A DNA stretch of 64,000 nucleotides from Verrucomicrobiota bacterium (GTDB lineage: Bacteria > Verrucomicrobiota > Verrucomicrobiia > JABWAM01). Every line of letters starts with the position of its first letter. The stretch's first letter is position 1. The notes below the pieces were generated by a model. It saw only the letters and a program-made list of their open reading frames with translations. It did not search any database and was not told the DNA's origin. Shown in pieces: positions 26,877 through 33,732 of the stretch. Location: contig JAHFSY010000003.1 of NCBI GenBank assembly GCA_023269615.1, positions 23,665-87,664 of the forward strand, given 5' to 3'. The position numbers were made by a program, and so were the translations under genes.

Positions 26877-27367
26877 TGGGATTTGTCTTCGAGATGCAAT
26901 TGCGGGGGATGATGCGCGTCATAGGGATTGTGCGTGTAATCCGAATCCTCCAGCTCCGCGAGCCATCCACGGATCCGTTTCACGAGGGTGGCGACGTCCA
27001 GTCCCTCCGTCTCCGGCGCGTGCGGCTCCAGATTTTTCAGCGCGAGGCGAAACAGACGCGCCGCAGGGTTGAGCTTTGATTTTTTCAGATGAACGAATGC
27101 CCCCGCAAGCTGGATGAGGCCCTTGTAAAACGAATGAAGCGGACCGTCCGTCTCAAGCCACAATTCCTCGAGCACATCGTGCGCCTCGTAATGCATCCGT
27201 CGGTTGAAGCAATCGAAAAATCCGGAATAGTGCGGGTCAAAGCCCCTCCCGGAATTCCCGGCCAGCAATTGCGCGATCTTTGCGGATTTTTTGCTCACAT
27301 CCGGCAGTTGAGCCGTGAAAGCGGAAAGTTGAAAGTGATTTTTTGAAGCCGTCCCCGCCATCAGCAA
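26873..27367 (-). CDS. DUF309 domain protein
   Basis: 164 residues. FDCFNRRMHYEAHDVLEELW, FYKGLIQLAGAFVHLKKSK and AARLFRLALKNLEPHAPE form the alpha-helical DUF309 domain (PF03745). HYEAHDVLEELW is its metal-site-like signature. The biochemical role of the family is unknown. It is coupled by ATGA to the downstream membrane protein, which suggests a joint function. The first 40 residues are outside the domain, and the start is not firmly fixed. Confidence 0.82.
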   Translation of the reverse strand: MLMAGTASKNHFQLSAFTAQLPDVSKKSAKIAQLLAGNSGRGFDPHYSGFFDCFNRRMHYEAHDVLEELWLETDGPLHSFYKGLIQLAGAFVHLKKSKLNPAARLFRLALKNLEPHAPETEGLDVATLVKRIRGWLAELEDSDYTHNPYDAHHPPQLHLEDKSQ

Positions 27368-27520
27368 GGCAACTTATTTTCCGGACATGCTCTCATGACG
27401 GAAACAACATGATGTTTTGAAGGAGGAGGCTTGCGTCAAGCCGCGTCTATCCGTTGATTACAACATGCCCATGCAAATTTTACCCATCTCCGCAGAGTAT
27501 CTGCGAATGCTGATCCTCCC

Positions 27521-28039
27521 ATGTCCTCCGTGTTGATCGTTTCCAGCACCATCGGTCATCTCATCCACAGCATTCGCGGCCAGCGCGTCATTCTCGACGC
27601 CGATCTGGCGCGGCTCTATGGCGTGCCCACCAAACGCCTCAACGAACAAGTGCGACGCAACCGCACCCGGTTTCCATCCGACTTCATGTTTTTGTTGACC
27701 CTCCACGAGATGGAAACTTTGAGGTCGCAAATTGCGACCTCAAAGAAAGGACGTGGGGGACGCCGTTACCAGCCCAACGCATTCACCGAACACGGCGCTC
27801 TCATGGCAGCCAACGTCCTCAACAGCCCCAAGGCCATTGCCATGAGCGTCGAGGTTGCCCGTGCCTTCGTCCGTCTCCGTCGGATGGCCCTTTCCGTCGA
27901 GGCCCTCGCCCGCAAGCTCAACGGTCTGGAACGCAAATACGACTCTCAGTTTCAGGACGTATTCGACGCCATCCGCGAGCTCATGATCCCACCGGACCCT
28001 CCGCGAAAACAAATCGGGTTCCACGCTGCCAAAGACTGA
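27521..28039 (+). CDS. ORF6N domain protein
   Basis: 172 residues. IHSIRGQRVILDADLARLYG, TKRLNEQVRRNRTRFPSDFM and QPNAFTEHGALMAANVLNS are the ORF6N (PF10543) signature, a DNA-binding-type domain common in phages and mobile regions. A C-terminal helix (VEALARKLNGLERKYDSQF) may be a coiled coil. It opens a short accessory stretch that also has HigBA. No phage structural genes are present. Confidence 0.9.
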   Translation: MSSVLIVSSTIGHLIHSIRGQRVILDADLARLYGVPTKRLNEQVRRNRTRFPSDFMFLLTLHEMETLRSQIATSKKGRGGRRYQPNAFTEHGALMAANVLNSPKAIAMSVEVARAFVRLRRMALSVEALARKLNGLERKYDSQFQDVFDAIRELMIPPDPPRKQIGFHAAKD

Positions 28040-28137
28040 TTTACCCTTTTGACGTTGCTGCGTTATTCGTTCCAGAACCGCAGTCCCAAATCTTTACAGC
28101 CCTGGCTAAAGAAGACGTGGCGCGACACTGAACTGAA

Positions 28138-28449
28138 TTAATTAAGAACTGATGGACCTGCGGTATACCGTTTTTTGCCAAGGCATTCATCCAGCCAGAT
28201 GCACGGGCGAAAGATCAGACTGGTAATTTTCTCCCGCCCCATCGGATTGTCCCACTCGTATCTGGGACGATTGTTCATCAGGTCAGCGTCATTTACATCG
28301 ATCTGCCTGCATCCATCTCCCATCTGAGAATAATAAAAACACCACAAGTTGCCCTCAGCCTGAACTCGCGACCAAACAAAATAGATTGTGACATAGAGCG
28401 CGACTGCGACTGCCGATATGATGATTTTTTTCTTCACGACGTCAACCAT
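28138..28449 (-). CDS. Hypothetical single-pass membrane protein
   Basis: From ATG 28449: MVDVVKKKIIISAVAVALYV begins a basic N-terminus and a single hydrophobic helix, followed by about 75 soluble residues with four cysteines. Not recognised. The frame is open to 28518 with further ATGs. The soluble part has no repeated or low-complexity features. It overlaps the next small ORF by a few bases. Confidence 0.5.
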   Translation of the reverse strand: MVDVVKKKIIISAVAVALYVTIYFVWSRVQAEGNLWCFYYSQMGDGCRQIDVNDADLMNNRPRYEWDNPMGREKITSLIFRPCIWLDECLGKKRYTAGPSVLN

Positions 28450-28672
28450 TCCATGTCCAGCAAAGGCGTTCATTGACACCGGAAGACGCCCGTTTCTGCT
28501 CCTTCTTTGATTTCTCAATCTCAGTCACTCCTTCACTGCGAAGAAAGCCCCTGCCTGTTTTCCCAAATACCGGCTCGGCCGAGTACTTCCACCGCTCGGC
28601 CTTCGCGATCTCAAACGCCTCACGCAGTTTGGGATTGTCTGCAAGCCGCTTCCCAAATTCCTCACGTGTCAT
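28442..28672 (-). CDS. Small hypothetical protein
   Basis: 76 residues starting MTREEFGKRLADNPKLREAF, predicted helical, then a charged middle (EIEKSKKEQKRASS). Not recognised. Weak ribosome-binding site (AGGT 3 nt before the ATG). It lies directly upstream of the membrane protein and overlaps it by 8 nt, compatible with a two-gene operon. Real gene status is uncertain. Confidence 0.4.
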   Translation of the reverse strand: MTREEFGKRLADNPKLREAFEIAKAERWKYSAEPVFGKTGRGFLRSEGVTEIEKSKKEQKRASSGVNERLCWTWNG

Positions 28673-28840
28673 ACCTACAGACTAGCCTTGCATCGGCGGA
28701 TTTTCAACTCCATCTGCACTCGAACCGCCGATCCTGTGAGCCAGATGGACGCGACGGAGCGCATCCCTCCGTTTTGCACGCCTCGCGCAGCCCCGTGTTC
28801 GCATCTTTTTGGGATATTGAGTTGACAGCAAATCAGGGTG

Positions 28841-28858
28841 AGGACATATTGTCCTCGT
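28841..28858. promoter_or_regulatory. Possible operator palindrome before higBA
   Basis: GAGGACA TATT GTCCTC: arms GAGGACA and TGTCCTC meet around an AT-rich centre immediately before the GTG start of the toxin gene. HigA antitoxins repress their own operon at such palindromes; assignment here is by position and symmetry only. Confidence 0.5.
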
Positions 28859-29165
28859 GCGAATCGTCAAGTGTGCGAGGCTCGTGGAGTTTTGGACGCA
28901 TCATCCGAAATCCCATGCTGCCCTGCAACGGTGGTTTGAGTTGACCCGCGGTGCCGCCTGGAACAGCTTTGTCGAGGTGAAAACAGCCTTTCCAGCGTCC
29001 GATCAGGTGCGGGTTTCCAGCGGTGGGACATGCGTGGTGTTCGACATTGCTGGCAACCACTACCGGATGATCGCTTCGATCCACTACAACCGTCAGATTG
29101 TGCATGTGTTGAGAATCCTGACCCATGCGGAATATGACACCGGAAAATGGAGGAAAGAATTATGA
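28857..29165 (+). CDS. higB: HigB-type toxin (mRNA interferase)
   Basis: 102 residues with GTG start. WFELTRGAAWNSFVEVKTAF, CVVFDIAGNHYRMIASIHYN and HAEYDTGKW match the HigB/RelE-fold family (PF09907), which cleaves mRNA at the ribosome. It overlaps the downstream antitoxin gene by ATGA, the usual toxin-first order of higBA. TATTGTCCTC-type symmetry upstream (ATGAGGACATATTGTCCTCG without the first bases) may be the operator. Confidence 0.88.
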   Translation: MRIVKCARLVEFWTHHPKSHAALQRWFELTRGAAWNSFVEVKTAFPASDQVRVSSGGTCVVFDIAGNHYRMIASIHYNRQIVHVLRILTHAEYDTGKWRKEL

Positions 29166-29596
29166 AATCAACCATTGAAAAACCTGCCTTCGCAAACCTG
29201 CCCCGTGATTTTTTTGGGCTGTGCAACCTTCACACACCCAGGCCGCTCCACGACAAGGTGGATCTGGACAATGCCACCGCCCTGGCCGACATCATGGCGG
29301 GTCACGAGAAGCAAATGACTCGGGACCAGGATGACTACTACGAACTGCTTTGCACACTGATTGAGGAGTACGAGCGGGAGCATTTTCCCGAATTCGAAAA
29401 GAAAAGGGTCGGAGGGCTGGGCCTTCTGAAGCACTTGCTCGAACTCAACGCCATGAACGCCAGCGACTTTTCACGGCTCCTGGGGGCGGACCGCACTCTC
29501 GGGGCGAAGATTCTTCGGGGAGAACGCAATCTCACCATTCCCCATCTGCGTATTCTTGCAAGGCGTTTCCGGGTAAGACCGGATGTCTTCGTTTGA
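29162..29596 (+). CDS. higA: HigA-type antitoxin, XRE HTH
   Basis: 144 residues from ATG 29162, which has GGAGGAAAG 7 nt upstream within the toxin gene. The N-terminal half (DYYELLCTLIEEYEREHFPEF) is the toxin-binding part. The C-terminal half is an XRE helix-turn-helix (LLELNAMNASDFSRLLGADR, KILRGERNLTIPHLRILARR). It neutralises the preceding toxin and probably represses the operon. Confidence 0.9.
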   Translation: MKSTIEKPAFANLPRDFFGLCNLHTPRPLHDKVDLDNATALADIMAGHEKQMTRDQDDYYELLCTLIEEYEREHFPEFEKKRVGGLGLLKHLLELNAMNASDFSRLLGADRTLGAKILRGERNLTIPHLRILARRFRVRPDVFV

Positions 29597-29608
29597 AGTG
29601 AGTTTCTG

Positions 29609-31591
29609 ATGCAACATGTCAGGAAAAAGGGTAACCTGAATCGAATGGGCGTTTCCCAAATACGACGCGGGCATGCTGCCTTCCTGGCAGCCGTTCTCTT
29701 CGCGACGTCGGGGTTTGCCCAGAAGGACGCTCCCAAAGGTACGGATTTTGAGTCCCTCAAGGCCCGTGCGGAAAAAGGCGATGCCGTGGCGCAGACGGCC
29801 CTCGGGATGATGTACTGCTATGGACAATGCGTAACCCCCAATCTGACCGAGGGACACCGCTTGCTTCAGGAAGCGGCTGCGAAGGGGGTTGTGTCTGCAC
29901 AGTACGCGTTGGCAGAGATGTATGAACGAGGCGAATGCGGCAAACAGAAAGACCTCGCGGAGGCACTCAAGTGGTTTCACAAAGCTGCGGAACAGGGTGA
30001 TCCGACGGCACAATGCAAACTTGGAGAAATCTATTTTTCGGGCGACAGAACACCAAAGGATCCCACCGAGGGGGTGAAGTGGTTTCGCAAGGCTGCGGAG
30101 CAGGGTGATCCCGAAGGCCAATACAATCTGGGCGGTCTGTTCGCCGATGGACAGGGCGTGACGAAGGATGAGAAGGAAGCTGTCAGCTGGTTTCGGAAGG
30201 CGGCGGAGCAAGGGCATTCCATAGCCCAGATGACCTTGGGAGAAATGTATGCGAAGGGTGCAGGTGTGACGAAGAGCAACGCGGAAGTATACCGATGGAG
30301 TTTCCTATCCATGTCCACTGAGCTGGGGCGCGAGGAAGCTGAGAAACGAGGCCAGAAAATGGCTTCTTCCATGACCGCCGAAGAGGTGGCGGAAGGCAAA
30401 CGACTGGTCGCCGCATTTGCTCCCCACAAGAAAGCGGCGGACCAAGCCGGGCCCGCTGCCGAAATCGAACAGATGCTCGCCAAGATGCAAAAGGGTTACG
30501 ACGAGGTGTTAAAAAAACTCAACACCATCAAGATCCTCAAGGCACAGTTTGATGACACGCCCATCGAGGAAGTCCTCGCGTTTATCATCAAGGAAGGCCG
30601 CGCCGCCGATCCGAAACACGAAAGCGTCCCCATCCGTATTGAGCCCGATCCCACTTTGTCCAAGGTTCATATTTCGATGAACTTCACCGAGCCCACCATG
30701 TGCAATGCCCTCGGTTTTGCGTCACAGCTCGCATGGCTCAAGTTCGAGATCAGCCCGGATGGTGTGCTCATCTACTCCCCGCGTTCCCCGGATCGCTTGA
30801 AGGCGGCAACCGCCGTGCAGAAGCCGGCTGTGAATCCGGAGGATTCGCGCCTCAAACTGGAACCGGGCCAGGTGGCGGTCGAATACCTTGCCCACGCCTG
30901 TTTCCGTATCCAGTCGTCTAAGGGCACGCGTCTCGTCATCGATCCTTATGAGAGCAACGCCTGGCTCGGATACGCACTCCCTTCTGATCTTTCGGCGGAC
31001 GCCGTCCTGATCTCCCATCCTCATTACGATCACGACGCCGGGCATTCCGATTTTAAACCCTTCCCCTGGGGCTTGGAGATTCCGGTCCTCTTCACACATG
31101 GCAACCACACGATTGGGGATATCCAGATTCACGGTATTCGAGGCAAACACGCCGGTAACTACGGCAAGGATTTCGGCGACATGAACACCATCTGGCTGCT
31201 GGAAACGGGCGGCTTGCGAATCGCGCATGTGGGCGACAATGGGCCGCTTTCCGAAGCCAACATCAAGGAACTGGGACGCGTGGACGTTCTCATGCTCCCG
31301 ATTGACTCGCAGAACCACATTCTGGGTGACGCCGAAATCGAGGCCATCCGCGCGGCGGTCCACCCTCGCGTGCTCATTCCCATGCACTACCGGATTCCCG
31401 ACCTGGAAATCATCGCGGGCCAACCCGCTGGATTGGGTGAGATTGAACCGTGGGCTGCCAAACAAAAGGAAGTGGTTCACCTCGATTCAAACATTCACGT
31501 GTTCACGAAAGAAAATCTGCCGAAGACCGATCAGATTTTCATTTTTCCGCACTCGCCGAAGATCCACCGCGCAGATCCCAAGTCGAAATGA
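29609..31591 (+). CDS. Secreted Sel1-repeat / STN-like / metallo-beta-lactamase-fold fusion protein
   Basis: 660 residues. A signal peptide (AAFLAAVLFATSGFAQ) is followed by five Sel1-like repeats (for example AQTALGMMYCYG, AQYALAEMYERGE, GQYNLGGLFADGQGVTKD, AQMTLGEMYAKGAGVTKS). Next comes a segment like the STN domain of secretins (APFDDTPIEEVL-like: KAQFDDTPIEEVLAFIIKEG, RIEPDPTLSKVHISMNF). The last third is a UlaG-like MBL hydrolase (VEYLAHACFRIQSSKGTRLV, SHPHYDHDAG near 469-478, HVGDNGPL, MLPIDSQNH, HPRVLIPMHY). Histidines for a metal site are present. The substrate is unknown. It starts 13 nt after higA but is not a toxin-antitoxin part. Confidence 0.83.
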   Translation: MQHVRKKGNLNRMGVSQIRRGHAAFLAAVLFATSGFAQKDAPKGTDFESLKARAEKGDAVAQTALGMMYCYGQCVTPNLTEGHRLLQEAAAKGVVSAQYALAEMYERGECGKQKDLAEALKWFHKAAEQGDPTAQCKLGEIYFSGDRTPKDPTEGVKWFRKAAEQGDPEGQYNLGGLFADGQGVTKDEKEAVSWFRKAAEQGHSIAQMTLGEMYAKGAGVTKSNAEVYRWSFLSMSTELGREEAEKRGQKMASSMTAEEVAEGKRLVAAFAPHKKAADQAGPAAEIEQMLAKMQKGYDEVLKKLNTIKILKAQFDDTPIEEVLAFIIKEGRAADPKHESVPIRIEPDPTLSKVHISMNFTEPTMCNALGFASQLAWLKFEISPDGVLIYSPRSPDRLKAATAVQKPAVNPEDSRLKLEPGQVAVEYLAHACFRIQSSKGTRLVIDPYESNAWLGYALPSDLSADAVLISHPHYDHDAGHSDFKPFPWGLEIPVLFTHGNHTIGDIQIHGIRGKHAGNYGKDFGDMNTIWLLETGGLRIAHVGDNGPLSEANIKELGRVDVLMLPIDSQNHILGDAEIEAIRAAVHPRVLIPMHYRIPDLEIIAGQPAGLGEIEPWAAKQKEVVHLDSNIHVFTKENLPKTDQIFIFPHSPKIHRADPKSK

Positions 31592-31920
31592 GAGCCAAGC
31601 ATCTTCAAGGCTTTTTAAAGAGCCCGGTGAAATTTAGCCGCAAAAGAACGCATAGAACGCATAGAAAAATGGCTTCCAGCCCCTTTGTGTTCCTTGCGTT
31701 CTTTTGCGGCCAAATCTCATCGGCTACAAAATGAATGGGTTAAATATGCGTTGATGCCAGACGGACACGACGGCCCGCGCTACGCCGTAGGCTTTCCGAC
31801 TACGCCAAAGCGCTTCGTCGCGACGGCGAGCGGCGAGGCGAGAGCGTGTCCCTCCGTTTTGGGATGTCATGACATTTTCGGCTTCAAAGAGGCGGGTTGT
31901 GGCTGCATTCTCAAATCCTC
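31592..31920. other. Intergenic region with inverted repeat, no gene seen
   Basis: 329 bp without a supported gene. It contains the TTAGCCGCAAAAGAACGC inverted repeat (31634-31713) and a GC-rich stretch with ACGACGG/CGACGGCGAG words at 31760-31860. The second stretch shares GTCCCTCCGTTTTG-like words with 28764-28781. Confidence 0.6.
31634..31713. repeat. Intergenic inverted repeat (CCGCAAAAGAACGC family)
   Basis: TTAGCCGCAAAAGAACGCAT at 31634 is complementary to GCGTTCTTTTGCGGCCAA ending at 31713, with arms of about 24 nt and 3 mismatches. Next to the left arm a 9-nt unit AACGCATAG is tandemly repeated. Confidence 0.85.
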
Positions 31921-32943
31921 ATGCGCATTCTTGTTGCCACACCTGGACATCTTCGCACCGCGCCCATGGGGCGGTATGCGGCGGAGACGTTTCGGACGCT
32001 TGGGCATGATGTCCGTCTCTTCGACGCCGGGTCGCTCACGCTTCCCGAGAAGCTTGTGCTGCGCCCGATGGCAAAGATGCGCGGCGACAAGCGGTTTGAA
32101 AAATCGCGGCTCAACCAGCGGCTGATCGACCTTGCGAAGGAATTTCGTCCGGATCTCTTTGTCTCGATGTTCGGCTTCGACATTTTTGCCGAGACGGTGG
32201 CTGCGATTCAGAAGCTCGGGGCGCGGACGGTTTGCTGGTGGATGAATGACCCGATCCAGGTCGAGCGCGGGCTTGCGCTTGCGCCGGCGTACGAATTCTT
32301 TTTTTCCAACTGCGAAACCTCCACGAAATTTTATCGCGACTCCGGCATCACGGGGGCGCGGTACCTTCCGCACGCCGCCTTTCTGCCGCTGCACCGCCCG
32401 ATGGAACTCGACGCAGACGAGCGGAAGCGATGGGCCAGCGAAATTTGTTTCGTGGGCGACTGGGGGCCGGTGCGCCAGGGGATCCTTTCCAATCTTGCCA
32501 AAAAATTTGATCTTCGCATCTGGGGGCCGTGGCACAAGCGTCTCAACAAGAAGGACCGTCTCTGGGGCCGCGTGGTGGACGGGTATTTCACCACCGAGGA
32601 CATGGCGCGGGCTTTTTCCGCCACGAAGATTGCGCTCAATCTTCATGCGTGGTTTGGCTACTACCCGCACGGGCTGAATCCGCGCGTGTGGGAGACGCCC
32701 GCGTGCGGGGCGCTGGAAGTCTGCGATGAAAAACTGGACCTGCCGAGCCAGTTCAAACACGGCGTGGAGATCGTCACGTATCGTGATGGCCTTGAGCTCG
32801 AGGGTAAATTGCGCGAGCTCCTGGATGATGCAGCCGCGCGCCAGAGGATTGCGGCGGCCGGGCTCAAGCGCGTGAAGGCGGAACACACCTACGAACATCG
32901 CATCCGGGAATTGCTGTCCGAGATCGGGCTTGGCGGGAAATGA
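31921..32943 (+). CDS. Glycosyltransferase, CgeB/DUF3880-like
   Basis: 340 residues from ATG 31921 (MRILVATPGHLRTAPMGRYA). RPDLFVSMFGFDIFAETVAA, TVCWWMNDPIQVERG, FFFSNCETSTKFY, CFVGDWGPVRQGIL, KIALNLHAWFGYYPHGLNPR and WETPACGALEVCDEK are the pattern of GT-B transferases with the glycosyl-transferase 1_2 C-terminal domain (CgeB group). Acceptor unknown. Its stop overlaps the pseudopilin ATG (ATGA), so the two are coupled; surface glycosylation is a possible link. Confidence 0.85.
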   Translation: MRILVATPGHLRTAPMGRYAAETFRTLGHDVRLFDAGSLTLPEKLVLRPMAKMRGDKRFEKSRLNQRLIDLAKEFRPDLFVSMFGFDIFAETVAAIQKLGARTVCWWMNDPIQVERGLALAPAYEFFFSNCETSTKFYRDSGITGARYLPHAAFLPLHRPMELDADERKRWASEICFVGDWGPVRQGILSNLAKKFDLRIWGPWHKRLNKKDRLWGRVVDGYFTTEDMARAFSATKIALNLHAWFGYYPHGLNPRVWETPACGALEVCDEKLDLPSQFKHGVEIVTYRDGLELEGKLRELLDDAAARQRIAAAGLKRVKAEHTYEHRIRELLSEIGLGGK

Positions 32944-33626
32944 AAAACATGGTCAAGAATTTGAACCACGGATTGCACGGATGGGCACGGATGGGGCAGC
33001 CAAATCATCATCCGTGTTCATCCGTGTCATCCGTGGTTGATCTCCGCGGCTTCAGCCTTCTTGAACTGCTGATCACCATGGCGCTGATCCTCGTGATGTA
33101 TTTCATGTTGATGAGCCCGCGGTCGAAGACGTTCCAGGACAAGCAGAAACTTGCGTGCGAAAAAAACCTTCGCACCATCCACATGGCGCTCAAGGTGTAC
33201 GCGCTCGACAACAAGGGCTCGTTCCCGGTGGTCGCCAACGCCACGACCTCCGAGGCGCCGCTGAGCCTGCTCATTCCGAAATGCACGACCGTCACGGAAA
33301 TCTTCATCTGTCCGGGAAGCGGCCGCGATGCCCTTCCGCAGGGCGAGCCGTTTGTAAACCGCAGGATCAGCTACGCCTACTACATGTTCCGCCATGAGAG
33401 CGATGGCGCGGAGCAGCTGCTGCTCTCCGACGCGCAGGTCAACACGCTGGCAAAGGTCCGGGGCGCGCCCGTGTTTTCGTCCGACGGCAAACCCCCCGGA
33501 GCCAATCACAACAAATTTGGCGGGAACCTTCTTTATTGCGATGGGCATGTCGAGTTCAGCGGGGCCGCAGCCACGAACGATATGCCGTGCCCCGGGGGAA
33601 TCGTGCTTCTGAATCCAAAGCCATGA
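32940..33626 (+). CDS. Type II secretion-like pseudopilin (prepilin N-terminal methylation motif)
   Basis: The prepilin peptidase site RG-FSLLELLITMALIL (Gly at -1, Phe at +1, Glu at +5) is followed by a hydrophobic helix. The soluble part has the PVC-style ending PPGANHNKFGGNLLYCDGHVEF (NH-x8-YCDGHVEF), as in the many short pseudopilins of Verrucomicrobia and Planctomycetes. The pre-peptide is unusually long (about 36 residues) because it is encoded by an inverted ACACGGATG-type repeat; ATG M18 would give a shorter leader. Confidence 0.88.
   Translation: MKNMVKNLNHGLHGWARMGQPNHHPCSSVSSVVDLRGFSLLELLITMALILVMYFMLMSPRSKTFQDKQKLACEKNLRTIHMALKVYALDNKGSFPVVANATTSEAPLSLLIPKCTTVTEIFICPGSGRDALPQGEPFVNRRISYAYYMFRHESDGAEQLLLSDAQVNTLAKVRGAPVFSSDGKPPGANHNKFGGNLLYCDGHVEFSGAAATNDMPCPGGIVLLNPKP
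32964..33041. repeat. Inverted ACACGGATG-type repeat forming the pseudopilin leader
   Basis: Left arm AACCACGGATTGCACGGATG (from 32964) and right arm ending CATCCGTGGTTGAT (33041) are near-complements. The same words occur near 6708-6738 and 19822-19856. The whole repeat is open in the reading frame of the pseudopilin. Confidence 0.85.
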
Positions 33627-33645
33627 CAACGTGTCGGGAAATGAG

Positions 33646-33722
33646 TGTAGCCACGCTCGCCAGAGCGTGGTCTCCGTTTTCAAGACGTTCGCAGAATCCA
33701 CGCTCTGGCGAGCGCGGCTACA
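33646..33722. repeat. Intergenic inverted repeat (TGTAGCC family), copy 1
   Basis: Arms of 25 nt: TGTAGCCACGCTCGCCAGAG (33646 onward) and its complement ending at 33722, one mismatch, loop 27 nt. It lies in the gap before the zinc-finger propeller gene; a related copy follows the gene. Confidence 0.9.
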
Positions 33723-33732
33723 TGACACTTGC

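Noticed and set aside
27521..29596. Prophage remnant suggested by ORF6N and HigBA
   Set aside because: No phage structural, integrase or lysis genes are present; the holin-like protein at 7.8 kb is a housekeeping-type family. I call it only an accessory stretch.
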